The notes under the pieces: model-generated
The model's database searches: none
What the model was told of the DNA's origin: nothing
Seen by the model: the letters and a program-made list of their open reading frames with translations, nothing else
Program-made: the position numbers and the translations under genes
Shown: positions 47,841 to 64,000 of the stretch, in pieces
Numbering within the stretch: the stretch's first letter is position 1
Layout: each line of letters begins with the position of its first letter
Origin: Aquilaria yunnanensis
Lineage: Eukaryota > Streptophyta > Magnoliopsida > Malvales > Thymelaeaceae
Length of the DNA stretch: 64,000 nt
Direction of reading: 5' to 3'
NCBI GenBank assembly: GCA_039654915.1
Contig: CM077594.1
Location: 105,476,893 to 105,540,892 of the forward strand

Positions 47841-48495
47841 TCAGGCGTTGTTGCTGTAGTTTGCACAAAATCACTTTGGTTCTGCTTTTCCAATCTTTCA
47901 TCATGGTCATAGCCATCCCCTTCCTGTCGTTTCTTTGTACCACCCTCTTCAACCTACCGTCTAGTCACCCCTCGCTTGCTGCCTTGCCAACCGTCGACGT
48001 GTTGTTACCCACTAAGGAACAAGAGATGCTTACTGTAAGTCCTGATGCAACGTGACAAAAGCTACTCATTACACCACTTCAACTACTGGATCATCAAACT
48101 TCGAGCAATTTTCCACCTCAGATGGTCTCCTCGCACCTCTTTGACTCTTTCCAATTGTGTCTCAACCCTCCGAGTCCCTGTTGAAGTTACCTCTTCATCC
48201 ACCTACTTTTGCATGTTTCCTAACATTTCAATTTCTTTTGCACTGCCCCTTTGATTGCCATTTTTGTATTCATTCTTTGAGGTCCTTAAGCTGGGGAGAA
48301 TCCTCCTCAAAACCCTCCTATACAAGATCATTCACAGAGCCCTCTTTATCCACCACCAAGTACCTCCTTACTCGTCCTACAGAAGAGACTTCCGGCCTCA
48401 CTTCCATATGATCTCCAGTCAAATGCCATGGACGACGAAGGATTCCGACCCGAAGTGTTTCTTTGATCTTTTCCTGACATTTTTTTTGCCTTACT

Positions 48496-49074
48496 TCAAA
48501 GTGGTGAGGCCTTCATCCATTCACCATACTGCGCCAGACCCTCGGATATCTTGCAGTCTTTATCCATGTGCCCCAAATGCCCACAGTGAAAGCAATAGTG
48601 CTGCAATCTTTCATTCAAGAAACTGATGAAAGTTTCCTCTTTATTTTTTGGTTTATGCAGCCATCCCCGTAGAAGGGGCTTACGGATGGCGAGCTCTACT
48701 CTGAAGTGTAGAAACCTTCCCTCCAAGCCTTTATTTCGCCATTCACCTTTCCTCCCATCCACTTCTAGCACTCACCCCATCAATTCTCCCAGCTTATGAG
48801 CCATATCTGGTCTCATATAACCAATCGGCACATCGTACGCTCGTACCTAGAAAGGCGACGTCCATAATTCCACCCTTTGAGGGTTGTCGTCTCGTTGGAT
48901 TTCTTTAAGCAATAAGACATGCTTGTCGAAAAGCCATGGGGCTTCCTCTAACACTCTGCCGACATCCCTCTTTGTTCTCAAGAAAAAGACAAACTTGTTG
49001 TCATCAACTACCTCAGCCTTCATTCCTCCAGTTGACCTCCACAGGGACTTCATTGTACCAATATCAAAGCATCA
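48496..49074 (-). pseudogene. LINE ORF1 (gag-like, DUF4283 and CCHC knuckle), 3' part
   Basis: Frames MKSLWRSTGGMKAEVVDDNK then RDVGRVLEEAPWLFDKHVLL (to 49053) and GRFLHFRVELAIRKPL with HYCFHCGHLGHMDKDC (48496-48771). The latter is a C-x2-C-x4-H-x4-C zinc knuckle. At least two in-frame stops. The N-terminal part lies beyond the solo LTR. Confidence 0.82.
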
Positions 49075-49079
49075 TTATT

Positions 49080-51209
49080 TTTCATACCCCAAAACCCACC
49101 TCAGGGGTTTTGAGACGAAAACACGTTGCACGCTCGAGAAAATAATATTTCCTCAATCATAAAAGGCTATAAATATTCCAAATAAATCTGAATGACCATA
49201 ACTTATAATTCAAATTTATTACTTATTGTTTGGAATCAAGTGGTAGAACAACTACAACTTAAAATCTCATACGAAATATCTCTAACTTAAAAGTATCTAT
49301 TACATCTCACTTTAATGCTATCCCAAATTTTGAGCTCTTGTAGTCACTCCCCAACTAGTCAATCTTGTGATACTTGCTATTTGCATGAGTGGGAAAAGAG
49401 GAAGTAAGTACGAATACCTAGTAAGCGACGGGATATCCACCATCCACAAAACATGAAAAAAAAATTCATAAAATATATATAACATAGGGATCAAGTAGAA
49501 AACAATCTTACTAAAAATATTATAAATTCCATATTAATTAGAAAATATAATAAACAAATAAATATCTTAAAATATTCATTTGTAAGAAAATCGTACTCAT
49601 AAAAATTAAAAGTCACATAAGTGCCAGAAACAAATACAATTACCTTTATCATAAAATATGACAAAACAAATGTTAAATTCATACATGAAATCATTAGTTA
49701 GAATAGGGTAGTTAAAACATATAACAAAACATGATATTTCTTAATATAGTGAGTGGGGCGATAATTATGACTACATTTTAACCGCTGTAGTACTTCATGT
49801 CAGAATAACTACACTTAACCGCTATAGTACGTCATAGACCAACTAAGAATCGCCATCAGTAGAGCGCCCTGAAGAACACGTCCTAAAAACAATGCACTAT
49901 GAATCATACTTACATAATACCCTGTAGGAAGGACCATTAACAACACTTTCTCAATAGTCGGGCACAAAACCAACACCCACTAAAACATAGTGAAAATATA
50001 CATATTCATATCCATAAACTTTCAGAATCCAAAAGTCTATAAAATTCAGAAAATCATATTACGATAATAACATAAGTAAAACACGTTTGATCTCATAATC
50101 ATTAAAATACAAATTACATACTTAGAAACATACATAATACACATGTAATTATTACCAATATATTTAAACAACAAAACGTTATAATAAACTTTCAAATAAT
50201 AAAGATGAAATCCATAGAAGATGTCTAAAGAATAAACATTCATACTTTAAAACCAAAGTTTCATAGAACCATAGTGTAATATAAATCAATGCTTTAAAAT
50301 CAATAATCCATATAGCAAAATAATAATTTAGTTTAGAATGGTGGATGGCCACTTATCTCAAAATGCAACTTTCCAACTCCTAAAATAATTCTTTAGCCAC
50401 CTAAAATAATTATGTAAAAGTTTATGTCAAAATATAATCAACTCAATAAATAAACCCAAAATCACTTGCTGACAGTGACATAAATGAATGCTTATGGAAC
50501 CTAAAAATTCACTGAAGTATTGTTAGAAGCCTTAGGGATTGATACTATAATTAACCTGATTATATCCTTCAGCATCCTACTTCCAGTGACCAGGTAGTAA
50601 TATTTTAGACTATAGGGTGTCGATGAACCCGCCTCTAAGCCCCAAGGGCCTAAATCATAGTTAGTCCAAAATTTTACCCAGAAATCTTATTTCTCGTCTT
50701 CTCCATTTCAAGCCTTCTGTTACTCTCCAATTTCCACCATGCCCAGCTGAAACAATTCCAATAATCAATCGACCCTTCCAACCATTAAGAATAAATTATA
50801 CTTAACCAAATCATCAACTCAAATCTTTTTTTTTTTTTTCAAACTCTAAAACTAACTAAGTTGTATATAAAAAAAAAGTTAACAAACACTCACCAACGAT
50901 TCTCCTCTTACAGAAAAAATTTACAGGTTGCTTTCACTTGATCATCGATTAATGATCTCTTCTTCTACTTCTTCAATACAAAGCAATAGCCATATGAAAA
51001 AGTGAGAGAACTACCCAAACCCTAGTTTTTGTCTTTTTCTATTTTGCTTCCTTTTAACCTCTTCTGCCTCCCCGTTGTTTACGCTTTCCATAGGTTTTAT
51101 TTTCTGTTTCTTTTTTTTTTTTTTTGCTTTTTTTTATCTTTCATTCTCTTGGGGCTTAACCTAAATACCCAAAATAATCAAATAGACTAAATTGGGTTGA
51201 GTTATTACA
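49080..51209 (-). mobile_element. Solo LTR inserted in LINE ORF1
   Basis: In minus orientation it starts TGTAATAACTCAACCC, a common start for plant Ty3/gypsy LTRs, and ends ...GGGGTATGAAA. It is flanked by the 5-bp duplication TTATT (49075-49079 and 51210-51214; AATAA on the minus strand). Removing it with one duplicate restores LINE ORF1 as ...TNQPFNN-DALILVQ.... The interior shows LTR-like phrases (CCGCTGTAGTACTTCATGTC near 49786) and no gag/pol. It is 2130 bp; the 3' end lacks the canonical CA. Confidence 0.75.
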
Positions 51210-51214
51210 TTATT

Positions 51215-51370
51215 AAATGGCTGATTGGTCTACAAGGTGCCCACAATGTAAACTTGTGAATTTCTTTTGAATCTAAATTGAGCACCGATTCCATATCTAA
51301 AATGTTGCCTTCCTCCTCAATCAACGATAATCACAACCATTTCTGTTTCGTTGCGTCCCCTGCCTAATCT
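51215..51370 (-). pseudogene. LINE ORF1, N-terminal remnant
   Basis: The minus-strand frame gives YIVGTL.TNQPFNN, matching the CLVGKLLTDRPFN-type start of the ORF1 DUF4283 domain. It continues across the solo LTR into 49074. One stop codon in the frame. Confidence 0.6.
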
Positions 51371-51378
51371 CCTATAGC

Positions 51379-51789
51379 AAGTGGCAGAACTAGGATTTTT
51401 GGTTCGAGGGGCAAGCCCGGAGGAGAGTTAACTAAGCCGGGTGGAGAAGATCAGCATCGCGGCGAGGCAAAGTTGGAGATCGGGACTAAATCATACTAAT
51501 TCAAAGATTGGGGTGTAACTTGTACAAGCTGAAATATTTGGAGGACTAATGGTGCATTTAGGCTATGTTTCAATAAAGCTAGAGGGAATAATTACTCATT
51601 TGGTCACTACTTTCTTTAGTGTCTACCTCACTGCCCCCTATCTTCATATTCTTCCATTATTTTCGGGGGCAAAAATGCATTTCCAATTTCTAATTTCTCT
51701 TAAATTAACCAATTAAGTAATATATTTAAATTTTTTCAAAATTTTAGGGGGGCAGCGGCACCCCCTGCCCCTACATAGGTCCACCACTG
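51379..51789. mobile_element. hAT-type MITE (CAGTGGCGGA family)
   Basis: 411 bp with ends AAGTGGCAGAACTAGG and (complement) CAGTGGTGGACCTA, flanked by CCTATAGC (51371-51378) and CCCATAGC (51790-51797), a 7-of-8 duplication. Inner ends carry GGGGCAAGCC and GGGGGGCAGCGGC. Non-autonomous. Confidence 0.8.
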
Positions 51790-51797
51790 CCCATAGC

Positions 51798-52225
51798 CGT
51801 TAAACACCTACCATAGAGTACTCACCTATGCACAAACCCTACCTTCACTTGGAAGATACGTTGACACCTCTACTCAGAGAGGACTTTTAGCTTTTTTCCC
51901 TCTAATGTTAGGTTCAAATGAGCAGTTTTACTATCAATATTTTTTGGAGTATAAAATTGACACTAATTTTATGTTTTAGGAGCAATTTTGCTATTGATCA
52001 TTAAAATTGTTTGTGGCAAGCTTCAAAAATGATAAAAGGGCACTAAAAGTAATTTGTCATTAAACTTTTTTTTTTAATAAAAAAAATTACTATTAACATT
52101 TTTGTTGTGGAAATTTTTTTCATTCACCATTAAATGATAAAAATATTTCATTTATTCAAAGAATACCCTGTAGCAAGCTTGGCTCTGTTTTTTTGCGTTA
52201 AAATGCAAAGCAAAAACGTGGTATT
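51798..52225. other. Intergenic sequence
   Basis: May include the 5' UTR of the LINE; nothing else recognised. Confidence 0.4.
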
Positions 52226-52229
52226 TCAA

Positions 52230-52920
52230 AATTTAGGCGGGCAGGGGTCAGTCGGGTCAGGAAGGGGGAGAGCCGGGTTAAAGGGATGGGTCATTAAATA
52301 CCCTGGGGATTCTGTTGAAATTACAACTTCTGCCATTGTCCTCCTCCGAGGCTCTGTCACGTAGCTGTGTTGCCGATCTCACCTTTCCGCTACCAAGCTG
52401 AGCCCCTCCTCCGCCACGCTTCCTCCTCGTAGCCTCCTCTGCCGATGTCGCCTCTCCTCCGCATGTCCTCCTCCGCAAAGCCTGCTTAGCCCATCCCGCC
52501 TCTCTCCCGCGACCACTGCCATGGTTCTATCTTCCCGGCCGGGTAAGGGGTGCCGGGTCGAGTACCAGGAGCCGAGCTCGCCATCCTCGTCGGTCTCCCT
52601 CCCTTAGCTCCTGGACCTGGCGGCCGCAACCGCCACAAGCACTTCCTCCTTAACCGACTTTGACAGCTGCTCCTTGGACAGCCAGAAGCCGTCATCAGAG
52701 CACGTGTCCTGTTTCTCCACGGTGGCCGTTTCAGACGAATCCATCAACACCGCCAAACTCGGCCGCGCCTCTGGTGCTCATCAACAGCTTAGATCCATTT
52801 GTGGGTTTCCCAAGAAACAATATGGGTGGTGTGGCGTTCCCCAGCCTGAAGTTCAACCCATGCTTTGACCTTGCCGCGCCTCCAGCGTTCCCCGACTAAA
52901 TTTGACCCGACCCGGAACCC
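52230..52920. other. GC-rich island of coding-like sequence, unidentified
   Basis: Markedly GC-rich against its AT-rich surroundings, with ORFs on both strands (52278-52478 and 52486-52695 minus; 52660-52899 plus). None has a recognisable domain. Edges carry similar GGCGGGCAGGGGTCAGTCGGG and (complement) GGTCGGGTAAGGGGTTCCGG text, so it could be the interior of an old transposon with a captured fragment. Confidence 0.35.
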
Positions 52921-53639
52921 CTTACCCGACCTGGTCTACCGCCTTTTTTTTTTTTTAATTAACATGTTTTTTTCAATCTCATTTTTACGTAAAAAACAGG
53001 GCCTTAAACTAGTCCCTAAAAGTTTTCTCCTGAACCCCTTTCTATCCAAGCATTTCACAACAACTAATTAAGTCAAAACCTTATATTTGGCCATACATCC
53101 TCATTGTTGATCCTTCTTATTTTCACCTTCCACATTGTTGCCGAGCAACCCTTCGCCACTGCAACCATCAATCCTTTGTTCTACAACTGTAGCGCATGTA
53201 GATTTAGTCACCCACATAAATCAAACCCTATTTGATCACAGTTAGTTCTAAAAAGCATTTATATGAGTGTTGCTGGGATGTGTGAAAAAGTGAAGGTAAC
53301 GCCAATGACGGAAAAGTGGATGGTGGCGAAGAGTATAAGGATTTGCTAGAGTGAAGACAATAGTGAAAATGATAGATTCAAAAACTTAGGGGCCAGAGTG
53401 TAAAGTAAAGAAAACTTGTGATTGAAACTTGCATTTTTATTTTTTCTTTTTTTCACTTTTGCTACGTTAAACAATTTTAACGGCTAGTGGCAGATTCACT
53501 TTCAACACAAAACATAGATGCAAATTTGCACCTTTCCAAAAAATTAGTGGCAAATTTTTCTACAAAACAAATTTTAATCACAAAAGTATTATTCCCCTAA
53601 TAATTTAGTGGCAAATTTACCTATTTTAATGTAAATATT

Positions 53640-54043
53640 GTGTTAGACGTGTGTACAAAATATAAAAAATCTAAATTTCAGAATTTTCATTCATTAGCTT
53701 AATAAAGAAAAATAATATAATTAATAAGTCATGATCTCATTTATACATATGTCTCATATAATTTATACATATTTTTCACATGCTTTGTACATTAAGTTCA
53801 TGCATACTTATTATCCGATTTATACATATTTGTCATTATCTTAATACAAAAAAATAAAAATTTAATTAAAAAATATTTATTAATTTTCAAAATTGTATTT
53901 GAACAGATATTTCTCTATGTTTGTACATATTGTCGTCACAAATAAGATGTAACATATATTTATACATTTATTTGCGTTGTATTTGTTCATAATTTTGTCT
54001 AGTGTTGTATATGTTAAGTGTACAAACATCATCAATCAATATT
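53640..54043. repeat. AT-rich array left of UKL, part 1
   Basis: Repeats of GATCTCATTTATACATATGT, CTTTGTACATTAAGTTCAT and ATTATCCGATTTATACATAT. The same ordered motifs recur at 54354-54720 and at 60740-61680 on the other side of the UKL gene. Confidence 0.6.
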
Positions 54044-54051
54044 TCATACTT

Positions 54052-54345
54052 CACCAAACCGGGGTTTTGGCCTTTTGGTTAAAGTATTGGGAGATATTAT
54101 GAGGAGGTCCATAGTTTAAATTTGGTTCCATACTACTTGTTCCCGCGGCTTGAGCCTAATGACTAAAGTATTAAGGGGCATCATGAAAAAGTATAGGGTT
54201 CGAATCTGACCTCCTTATACCATTTCTAGAAAAATGTCACACAAAGCTGGTGCAGTTGCCCTCTGAGTCTAAAAAAAACTAGCATTCTCCTTCCCTTACC
54301 TAGACTCCTAATACCACTTTTGAATACAAAAAAAAAAAAAAAAAA
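54052..54345 (+). mobile_element. Dimeric tRNA-derived SINE with poly(A) tail and TSD
   Basis: Two tRNA-like modules in tandem: the first around TTGGCCTTTTGGTTAAAG ... TAGTTTAAATTTGGTTCC, the second around GGCTTGAGCCTAATGACTAAAG with a good B box, GGGTTCGAATCTG. An unrelated 3' body follows, ending in 18 A (54328-54345). It is flanked by the 8-bp duplication TCATACTT (54044-54051 and 54346-54353). About 294 bp, no coding capacity; it would rely on LINE proteins. Confidence 0.85.
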
Positions 54346-54353
54346 TCATACTT

Positions 54354-54720
54354 AATTCTATCTTATTTTAATTTGATTTTGATAATATAAATATTAAACT
54401 TATATATACAATTAAATAAATCAACTACAATTTTTATAATTTTATTTGTACACATATCTTACTTGACCTATACATATCTCTAAATTTCCTCATATATTGA
54501 ATTCCCACATATTTATCATTCAATTTGCACACATGTCCTATTTTAATAAGAGATGCGTTTTGACACATTCACATCAATTTTTAAAATGAAATGTTAAACT
54601 CATGCTTAGAATTGAATATATCAAAGTAACAATTTGCTAAGATCTCATTTGTACAAGTCACATATGATTTGTATCCCTCATTCTCTTTATACATTGATTT
54701 AATGCAATTAAACAGTTAAA
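54354..54720. repeat. AT-rich array left of UKL, part 2
   Basis: Continues the array interrupted by the SINE: ATTTGTACACATATCTTACTT, CAATTTGCACACATGTCC, GATCTCATTTGTACAAGTC. Confidence 0.55.
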
Positions 54721-55095
54721 GCTTGGGGGCATGTGGTGCAATTTAACCCGTAGTCTAATGCCAGTCTATTACCAATCTCTTGAGAAGTTACAATCTCATA
54801 ATCAAACACACAATTGCCCTCTGATAAAAAGCTGAAAACCTACCTAGCTGCTCTATCAGTCTGAACTTTCAGCACCCGTTAAATTGTATTGCAGGTAATC
54901 GTGTAAAATGCAGTAGCCGCGTCGATTAGTTTTACATACCTTCCAATCTGGAACTTACAAGATGGTAAACTATAACGAGGTGAAGTTAATGTGTGAGGTG
55001 ATGCTGCACACGTTAGTATCACTGATTGACATTTCCGTTCATTTCGCAGTTAAATTCAGTCTCTTATATAAACACCAATCCTCGATCAGATTGGA

Positions 55096-59931
<4,836 letters not shown>

Positions 59932-60739
59932 CTCTTAAGAAACAAAATTGGAAGTTTGGGTAGCCCACAAATTCCACACAACAGTATAGTAGAGCAAATG
60001 GATCTTGCAGAAATTCGGGTTTGACGGTAGTAAACACCAATTCTTTTTCTCCCCAAGGGTATCACTCTTTTCGGCGTTTTCGCGTTTATTTTGTGCCATC
60101 TTTTCTCCCATTTTTCATTTTACTTTCTGTTCGGCAGTTTGGCTCCATTATTTTTTTATGAAAAAAAAAAACAGAAACTAAATACTTGTATATTTTTATC
60201 TTTGTGGATCAAAATTGGCGTCAGTCTCATTTGCGCCACACGTAACATGCGCCCTATAGGCAGAAAGTGTTAGCATGTCCCCATCTAAAAGTAACAAATT
60301 CTTACCACGTCCCATCGCTTATCATCTTCCTCCTCGCGAACAACTCCCTTGCACTAGTCGAAGCAGCACCCTCCACCCAATCAAGCATCCTCGGGTTGGT
60401 TTCGTCCATGTCGGCTCATGAAGGCCGGAAACCCAGATGAGCAACACCATATAGGGTAAGGAAAAAAAATTGGTTGTGGAGGCGGAGGTGGGGAGATGCC
60501 CAAGTGGAAACGGTAGACGAAGAGGAAGTTGATGGGTAAGTGAAGAACAATGGCGACGGGAAATGCTAGGGTGAGAGGGGCCATCGAAGGCTTGAAAAGT
60601 AGACATTGACGCCAGCAACGGTGAGCAGCTGTGCGATTTGCTCTAGGGATTCGCCTATAAAAGAATTTTGGTCAAACCTCTTTTCGATCTCTTATATTTT
60701 CATTTTTCTTTTTAAATGAATCCCTAATATTCTTTTAAG
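59932..60739. other. Upstream region of the UKL gene
   Basis: Promoter of the minus-strand gene plus unrecognised sequence. ORFs at 60322-60618 (minus) have no conserved features. Confidence 0.5.
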
Positions 60740-61680
60740 TAGTCATATGTTCAACACTGCAAGTGAAAAATAATACATAATCGAAAAATTATATGTATAT
60801 CAAAACAATGTAAGAATAATTCTAATGTTAAAGTATAACATGTACAATGTATAAAGATAGTCGTATAAATATATAATTACATATGTACAAAAGAATTGTT
60901 GTCTATACATGGATTCATACATTAAAATTTAAACGATTGAAACTTGTATAATTGATTAAATATATTTATAATATATTTGATCTCATTTGTATATATGTGC
61001 GACATGCTTTGTACATATATATCACTTACTTTATACATTAAGTTTAATACATATCAATTACAATTTTCATCATTTTTTGTTCTCTACATGTCTTACATAA
61101 TTTATAAAAATTGTTCATAATAAATATACTATTAGTTATTTGATTTATACTTATCTCTAAGCTTATTTTTATTTGAAGATCATATATATCTAAAATCTAG
61201 TTTGTAAATATTAATATTGTATTACTATTAATTGAATTTTATCTTAATTTTCATTTCTTTTATAAAAAATATAAATCTCATGCATAAAATTGAATATATA
61301 TGTAACATATCTCTGATCTCATGTGTACATATGTGACGCATATTTTATATATATTCATCATTTACTTTATACATCAAGTTTCATATATATTTATCATCCA
61401 ATTTGTACATATCTCAAATTTTGGTAGAAAGTAAGATTTGATACGTTTACACTCATTTTTTTTTTTATGATTGAATATATTAGTAGCATATCTCTCATTT
61501 TTATATATATTAAACATTATTTGTGCAGATTTCTCACTTTCTTTGTACATCGAGTTTGTATATATCTTGTATCTGATTTATATACATATCTCAAATTTTG
61601 AGGGACGCAAAATTTGATATACTCACACTTATTTTATACTATAAAGAGTAATATTGAAATGTAAATATATATAGACATAA
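60740..61680. repeat. AT-rich tandem-like array right of UKL
   Basis: Degenerate units of about 170-190 bp with ordered motifs GATCTCATGTGTACATATGT, CATTTACTTTATACATCAAG, CCAATTTGTACATATCTCAA and GATTTGATACGTTTACACTC; copies begin near 60975, 61315 and 61490. Same family and orientation as 53640-54720. Confidence 0.6.
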
Positions 61681-61759
61681 TGAGTAAGAAGTATATTTAA
61701 CTTACCCAATTAAATGGAAAATGTTATTACCGTATTTTTTAATTTCACTTTTTGACTTT

Positions 61760-62207
61760 GAGATTATTACAGTTTTCCTCTAAGGTTTAGGCGAAATTAC
61801 ACTTTACCTCTTCCTGTTTCATAAATATATACCTTGCCCTCTACCTTTTTAATATAGTTCTATAGCAACTTATGAAATCTTAATTTAGATGTAATGATAG
61901 CCATTTTTCAGTAATTTCAATCTATATGGTACTTTTTTTTATAGTTAATGAACATTTTGAATTATCATTTTTTTCTTTATGCATTTATTTTAGTTTTTAA
62001 AATAGTATTTTTTAAATTTCAATTAATTATAAAAAATACTATATAGATTGAAATTACTTGAAGATAATAATCGTACAGTCTAAATTAAGATTTTAGAAGC
62101 TGTTGTTGGACTGTATTAAAAAAGTAGGGGTAAATTGTATATTTTTAAACAGGATAAGGCAAAGTGTAATTTCACCTAAATATCAGGGAGTAAATTGTAA
62201 TTAACTC
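61760..62207. mobile_element. MULE-type MITE with exact 9-bp TSD
   Basis: Ends GAGATTATTACAGTTTTCC and (complement) GAGTTAATTACAATTTAC, with inverted arms extending about 200 bp inward (TTTAGGCGAAATTACACTTT against its complement). Flanked by identical TTTGACTTT (61751-61759 and 62208-62216). The whole 448 bp is nearly a hairpin. No ORF. Confidence 0.85.
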
Positions 62208-62216
62208 TTTGACTTT

Positions 62217-62794
62217 TTAATCAAGCTTTTTCCTACATTAAAAATAAAAATTCTAGTAAAAAATAAGCAACAATATTGACCTTAATACAACCAATCAATA
62301 AAAAAAACTCTCTCATCATCCCCAAGGTTGATAACCATTTTTTTTGCATTAATGGATTGAAATTGAGTGAGTTAAGTTAGGTTATGGCCCAATTAAATTA
62401 AAAACAAAAAAAAGGTCATAGGATTCAACAAATTTATATCTTTTTCTATTGTAATAATCTCAAGTCTCATCCCCTGCCATGGTAGTGGAGTATAAATCCT
62501 CAACATTACATTCCCCTACCATGACATCTATCATTCTCACATAAGCCAGCATCGCGTCCATACCTCGTTGGAGTCCTAATAGCACCATCTGCACATGTCA
62601 AACAACCTCAAAGGTGCCAGCCAAGCCTTATGGAAGCTGCTTCATCTTCACCTGTCTCTTGTTAGCATCAAGTTTCCCACCCCAAGGCTTTGTTTTACTT
62701 CTAACGCTCAAGCAATTGAGTAGTGGGTGCAACCTTTGCCTCAATTTCATAGGCTTTACCACCTTCGGAGGTTAGCTGCACCTTCCCCTAGCCA
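62217..62794. other. Intergenic sequence, possible retrotransposon remnant
   Basis: A less AT-rich stretch (62470-62790) has short open pieces on the minus strand (such as GLQRGMDAMLAYVRMIDVMV) that I cannot assign. Confidence 0.35.
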
Positions 62795-62802
62795 AAGACA
62801 TT

Positions 62803-63474
62803 TAGGACTATAAACTAACCGAATGAATATGAACAAGTTAGGTTTGTGGTAGGTTACTTAACTTTTAACGAAACACGAACACGAAAAATAAATGAATATA
62901 ACTTCTCTATTTGTGTTCATTCATTTATTACAAAATGAACATGAAAATGAACACAAACAATTAAAGCAGATGATTGCCACCAATTTGAATCAGAGCGAGT
63001 CTAATAATGACTGACAGGGCAATAGGTGATTTGAGCTAGGGCTATAGGGTTTGGCTGGGTGTAGTAACAAATTCACGCTGTGAAGGAAATGACCAATTAT
63101 ATATGTGTAACTAAAGACAATAGATTATTTTGAAAGAGACTAAGACATAATTATGTGTATGTAGAGTAGGTGAACACTAATAAAAATATATGTTATATAA
63201 AATATATATACTAATAAATGTACAACTAATATATAAATAAACAAACAAATTGACATAAATGAATAAATACATAAATGAACATAAACAAATAATAATTGAA
63301 CTGTTCATAAATGTAAATGAATGAACGAGACATTGTTCATGTTTGTCCATTTAACTAATTGAATAGAAAAATCTATTTGCATTTGTTTGTTTAACTAAAT
63401 AAATGAATATAAATGAACTCCCACCAAATAGTTCACGAATGATTCATCGAACACTCTATTTGTTTACATCTTTA
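62803..63474. mobile_element. hAT-like non-autonomous element
   Basis: Ends TAGGACTATAAAC and (complement) TAAAGATGTAAAC, flanked by AAGACATT (62795-62802) and AAGACGTT (63475-63482), 7 of 8 matching. Subterminal repeats of AATGAACA / TGTTCATT in both orientations are typical of hAT MITEs. Confidence 0.75.
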
Positions 63475-63482
63475 AAGACGTT

Positions 63483-64000
63483 GTTGTTTGCCTTCCGTCA
63501 CGAATTACCCTTGTTAAACAAACCACTCTAAACATAAATTATTAAAATATGGCAAGTATAAATGGGTATTGGGCCAACTCGGCTCGGACTGGCCGGGCCT
63601 GGGCCTAGGTTGGCAAGGCCCGAGCATAGCCTAAGAAAAGTGGCCTAGGCCTGGGCTAGGCCAGGCTAGGCTTGGGCTATGCTGGGCTTTTTAGCAAATT
63701 GAATTTTAAACCTAAGCATGGATTACTATATGTTTTGGAAGGAAAACATCCTCATAGGTGTAAGTTTTGTTAATTAAAAAGCTAAATGATATTTACAATT
63801 AACTAGAACATGGCATATAGAAGAAAATAGAGAAATGTTCCAAAAAATAACCAGAAATTAAAACTTAAGATCTATGCTTTACAGCACAATCAGATCAAAT
63901 ACAAAGTAAGAATAAGAAGGAGAAAAAAAAATTAAGTCTCATCACCGAATATTACCTCATCATCGGAGTTTTTTTGGTCTTATTTTTTTATTGCAGTGAT
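63483..64000. other. AT-rich sequence with an hAT-like subterminal patch
   Basis: 63555-63700 carries GGGCCTGGGCCTAGG-type repeats resembling the subterminal part of hAT elements (compare 10423-11288). A full element is not visible before the window ends. Confidence 0.45.

Larger units (their letters stand above)
43381..51370 (-). mobile_element. Decayed L1-type LINE with nested insertions
   Basis: Read on the minus strand, an L1-like order survives in broken frames: ORF1 with CCHC knuckle, endonuclease, reverse transcriptase, zf-RVT and RNase H (described separately). Interruptions: a solo LTR (49080-51209) in ORF1 and an AT-rich segment (about 45063-45812) in the RT. The 3' end lies about 190 bp from the methyltransferase start codon, so the element sits in that gene's upstream region, in the same orientation. 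Clear target duplications were not found. Both ends are approximate. Confidence 0.85.

Noticed and set aside
62470..62790. Retrotransposon gag remnant
   Set aside because: Short open pieces only; no motif specific enough to name a family.

Overview
This is AT-rich nuclear DNA from a flowering plant, most likely a eudicot. The evidence is spliced genes with GT-AG introns, a nuclear-encoded plastid ribosomal protein, plant-type CLC and UKL genes, and a dense load of plant transposons (Stowaway, CACTA, hAT, MULE, LINE, SINE and a solo LTR). The species cannot be named from the sequence. Five protein-coding genes are supported; exon joins were worked out by hand from splice sites, reading frame and family conservation. 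Layout: 1-22.1 kb is a gene-free block of transposons and decayed repeats. 22.2-25.2 kb holds plastid ribosomal protein S21 (GHS1 type, + strand, 2 exons) and, converging on it, a GT77-like glycosyltransferase (- strand, 3 exons). 25.2-35.7 kb is again transposons: an hAT element, a decayed gene, a 1.5 kb foldback element and a small MULE with an internal tandem duplication. 35.9-43.2 kb holds a CLC-a/b-type nitrate/proton exchanger (+ strand, 6 exons) tail-to-tail with a RumA/TrmA-like RNA uracil methyltransferase (- strand, 15 exons). 43.4-51.4 kb is one decayed antisense LINE carrying nested insertions, one of them a solo LTR with a 5-bp target duplication. 55.1-59.9 kb holds a uridine kinase-like/UPRT fusion gene (UKL, - strand, 14 exons), with related AT-rich repeat arrays on both sides. 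60-64 kb is repeats, a MULE-type MITE and an hAT element. The gene order S21 - CLC - SAM methyltransferase - UKL matches, as recalled, the Arabidopsis run At3g27160 (GHS1), At3g27170 (CLC-B), At3g27180 (methyltransferase) and At3g27190 (UKL2). The window therefore looks like a conserved microsyntenic block inflated by transposons. The genes do not form a pathway: they serve plastid translation, Golgi glycosylation, vacuolar nitrate storage, RNA modification and pyrimidine salvage. No convincing new biological system was found. The most informative material is structural: nested insertions with readable empty sites, a long-hairpin foldback locus, possible gene-fragment capture by MULEs, a dimeric SINE, and a poly(A)-only insertion next to a start codon.
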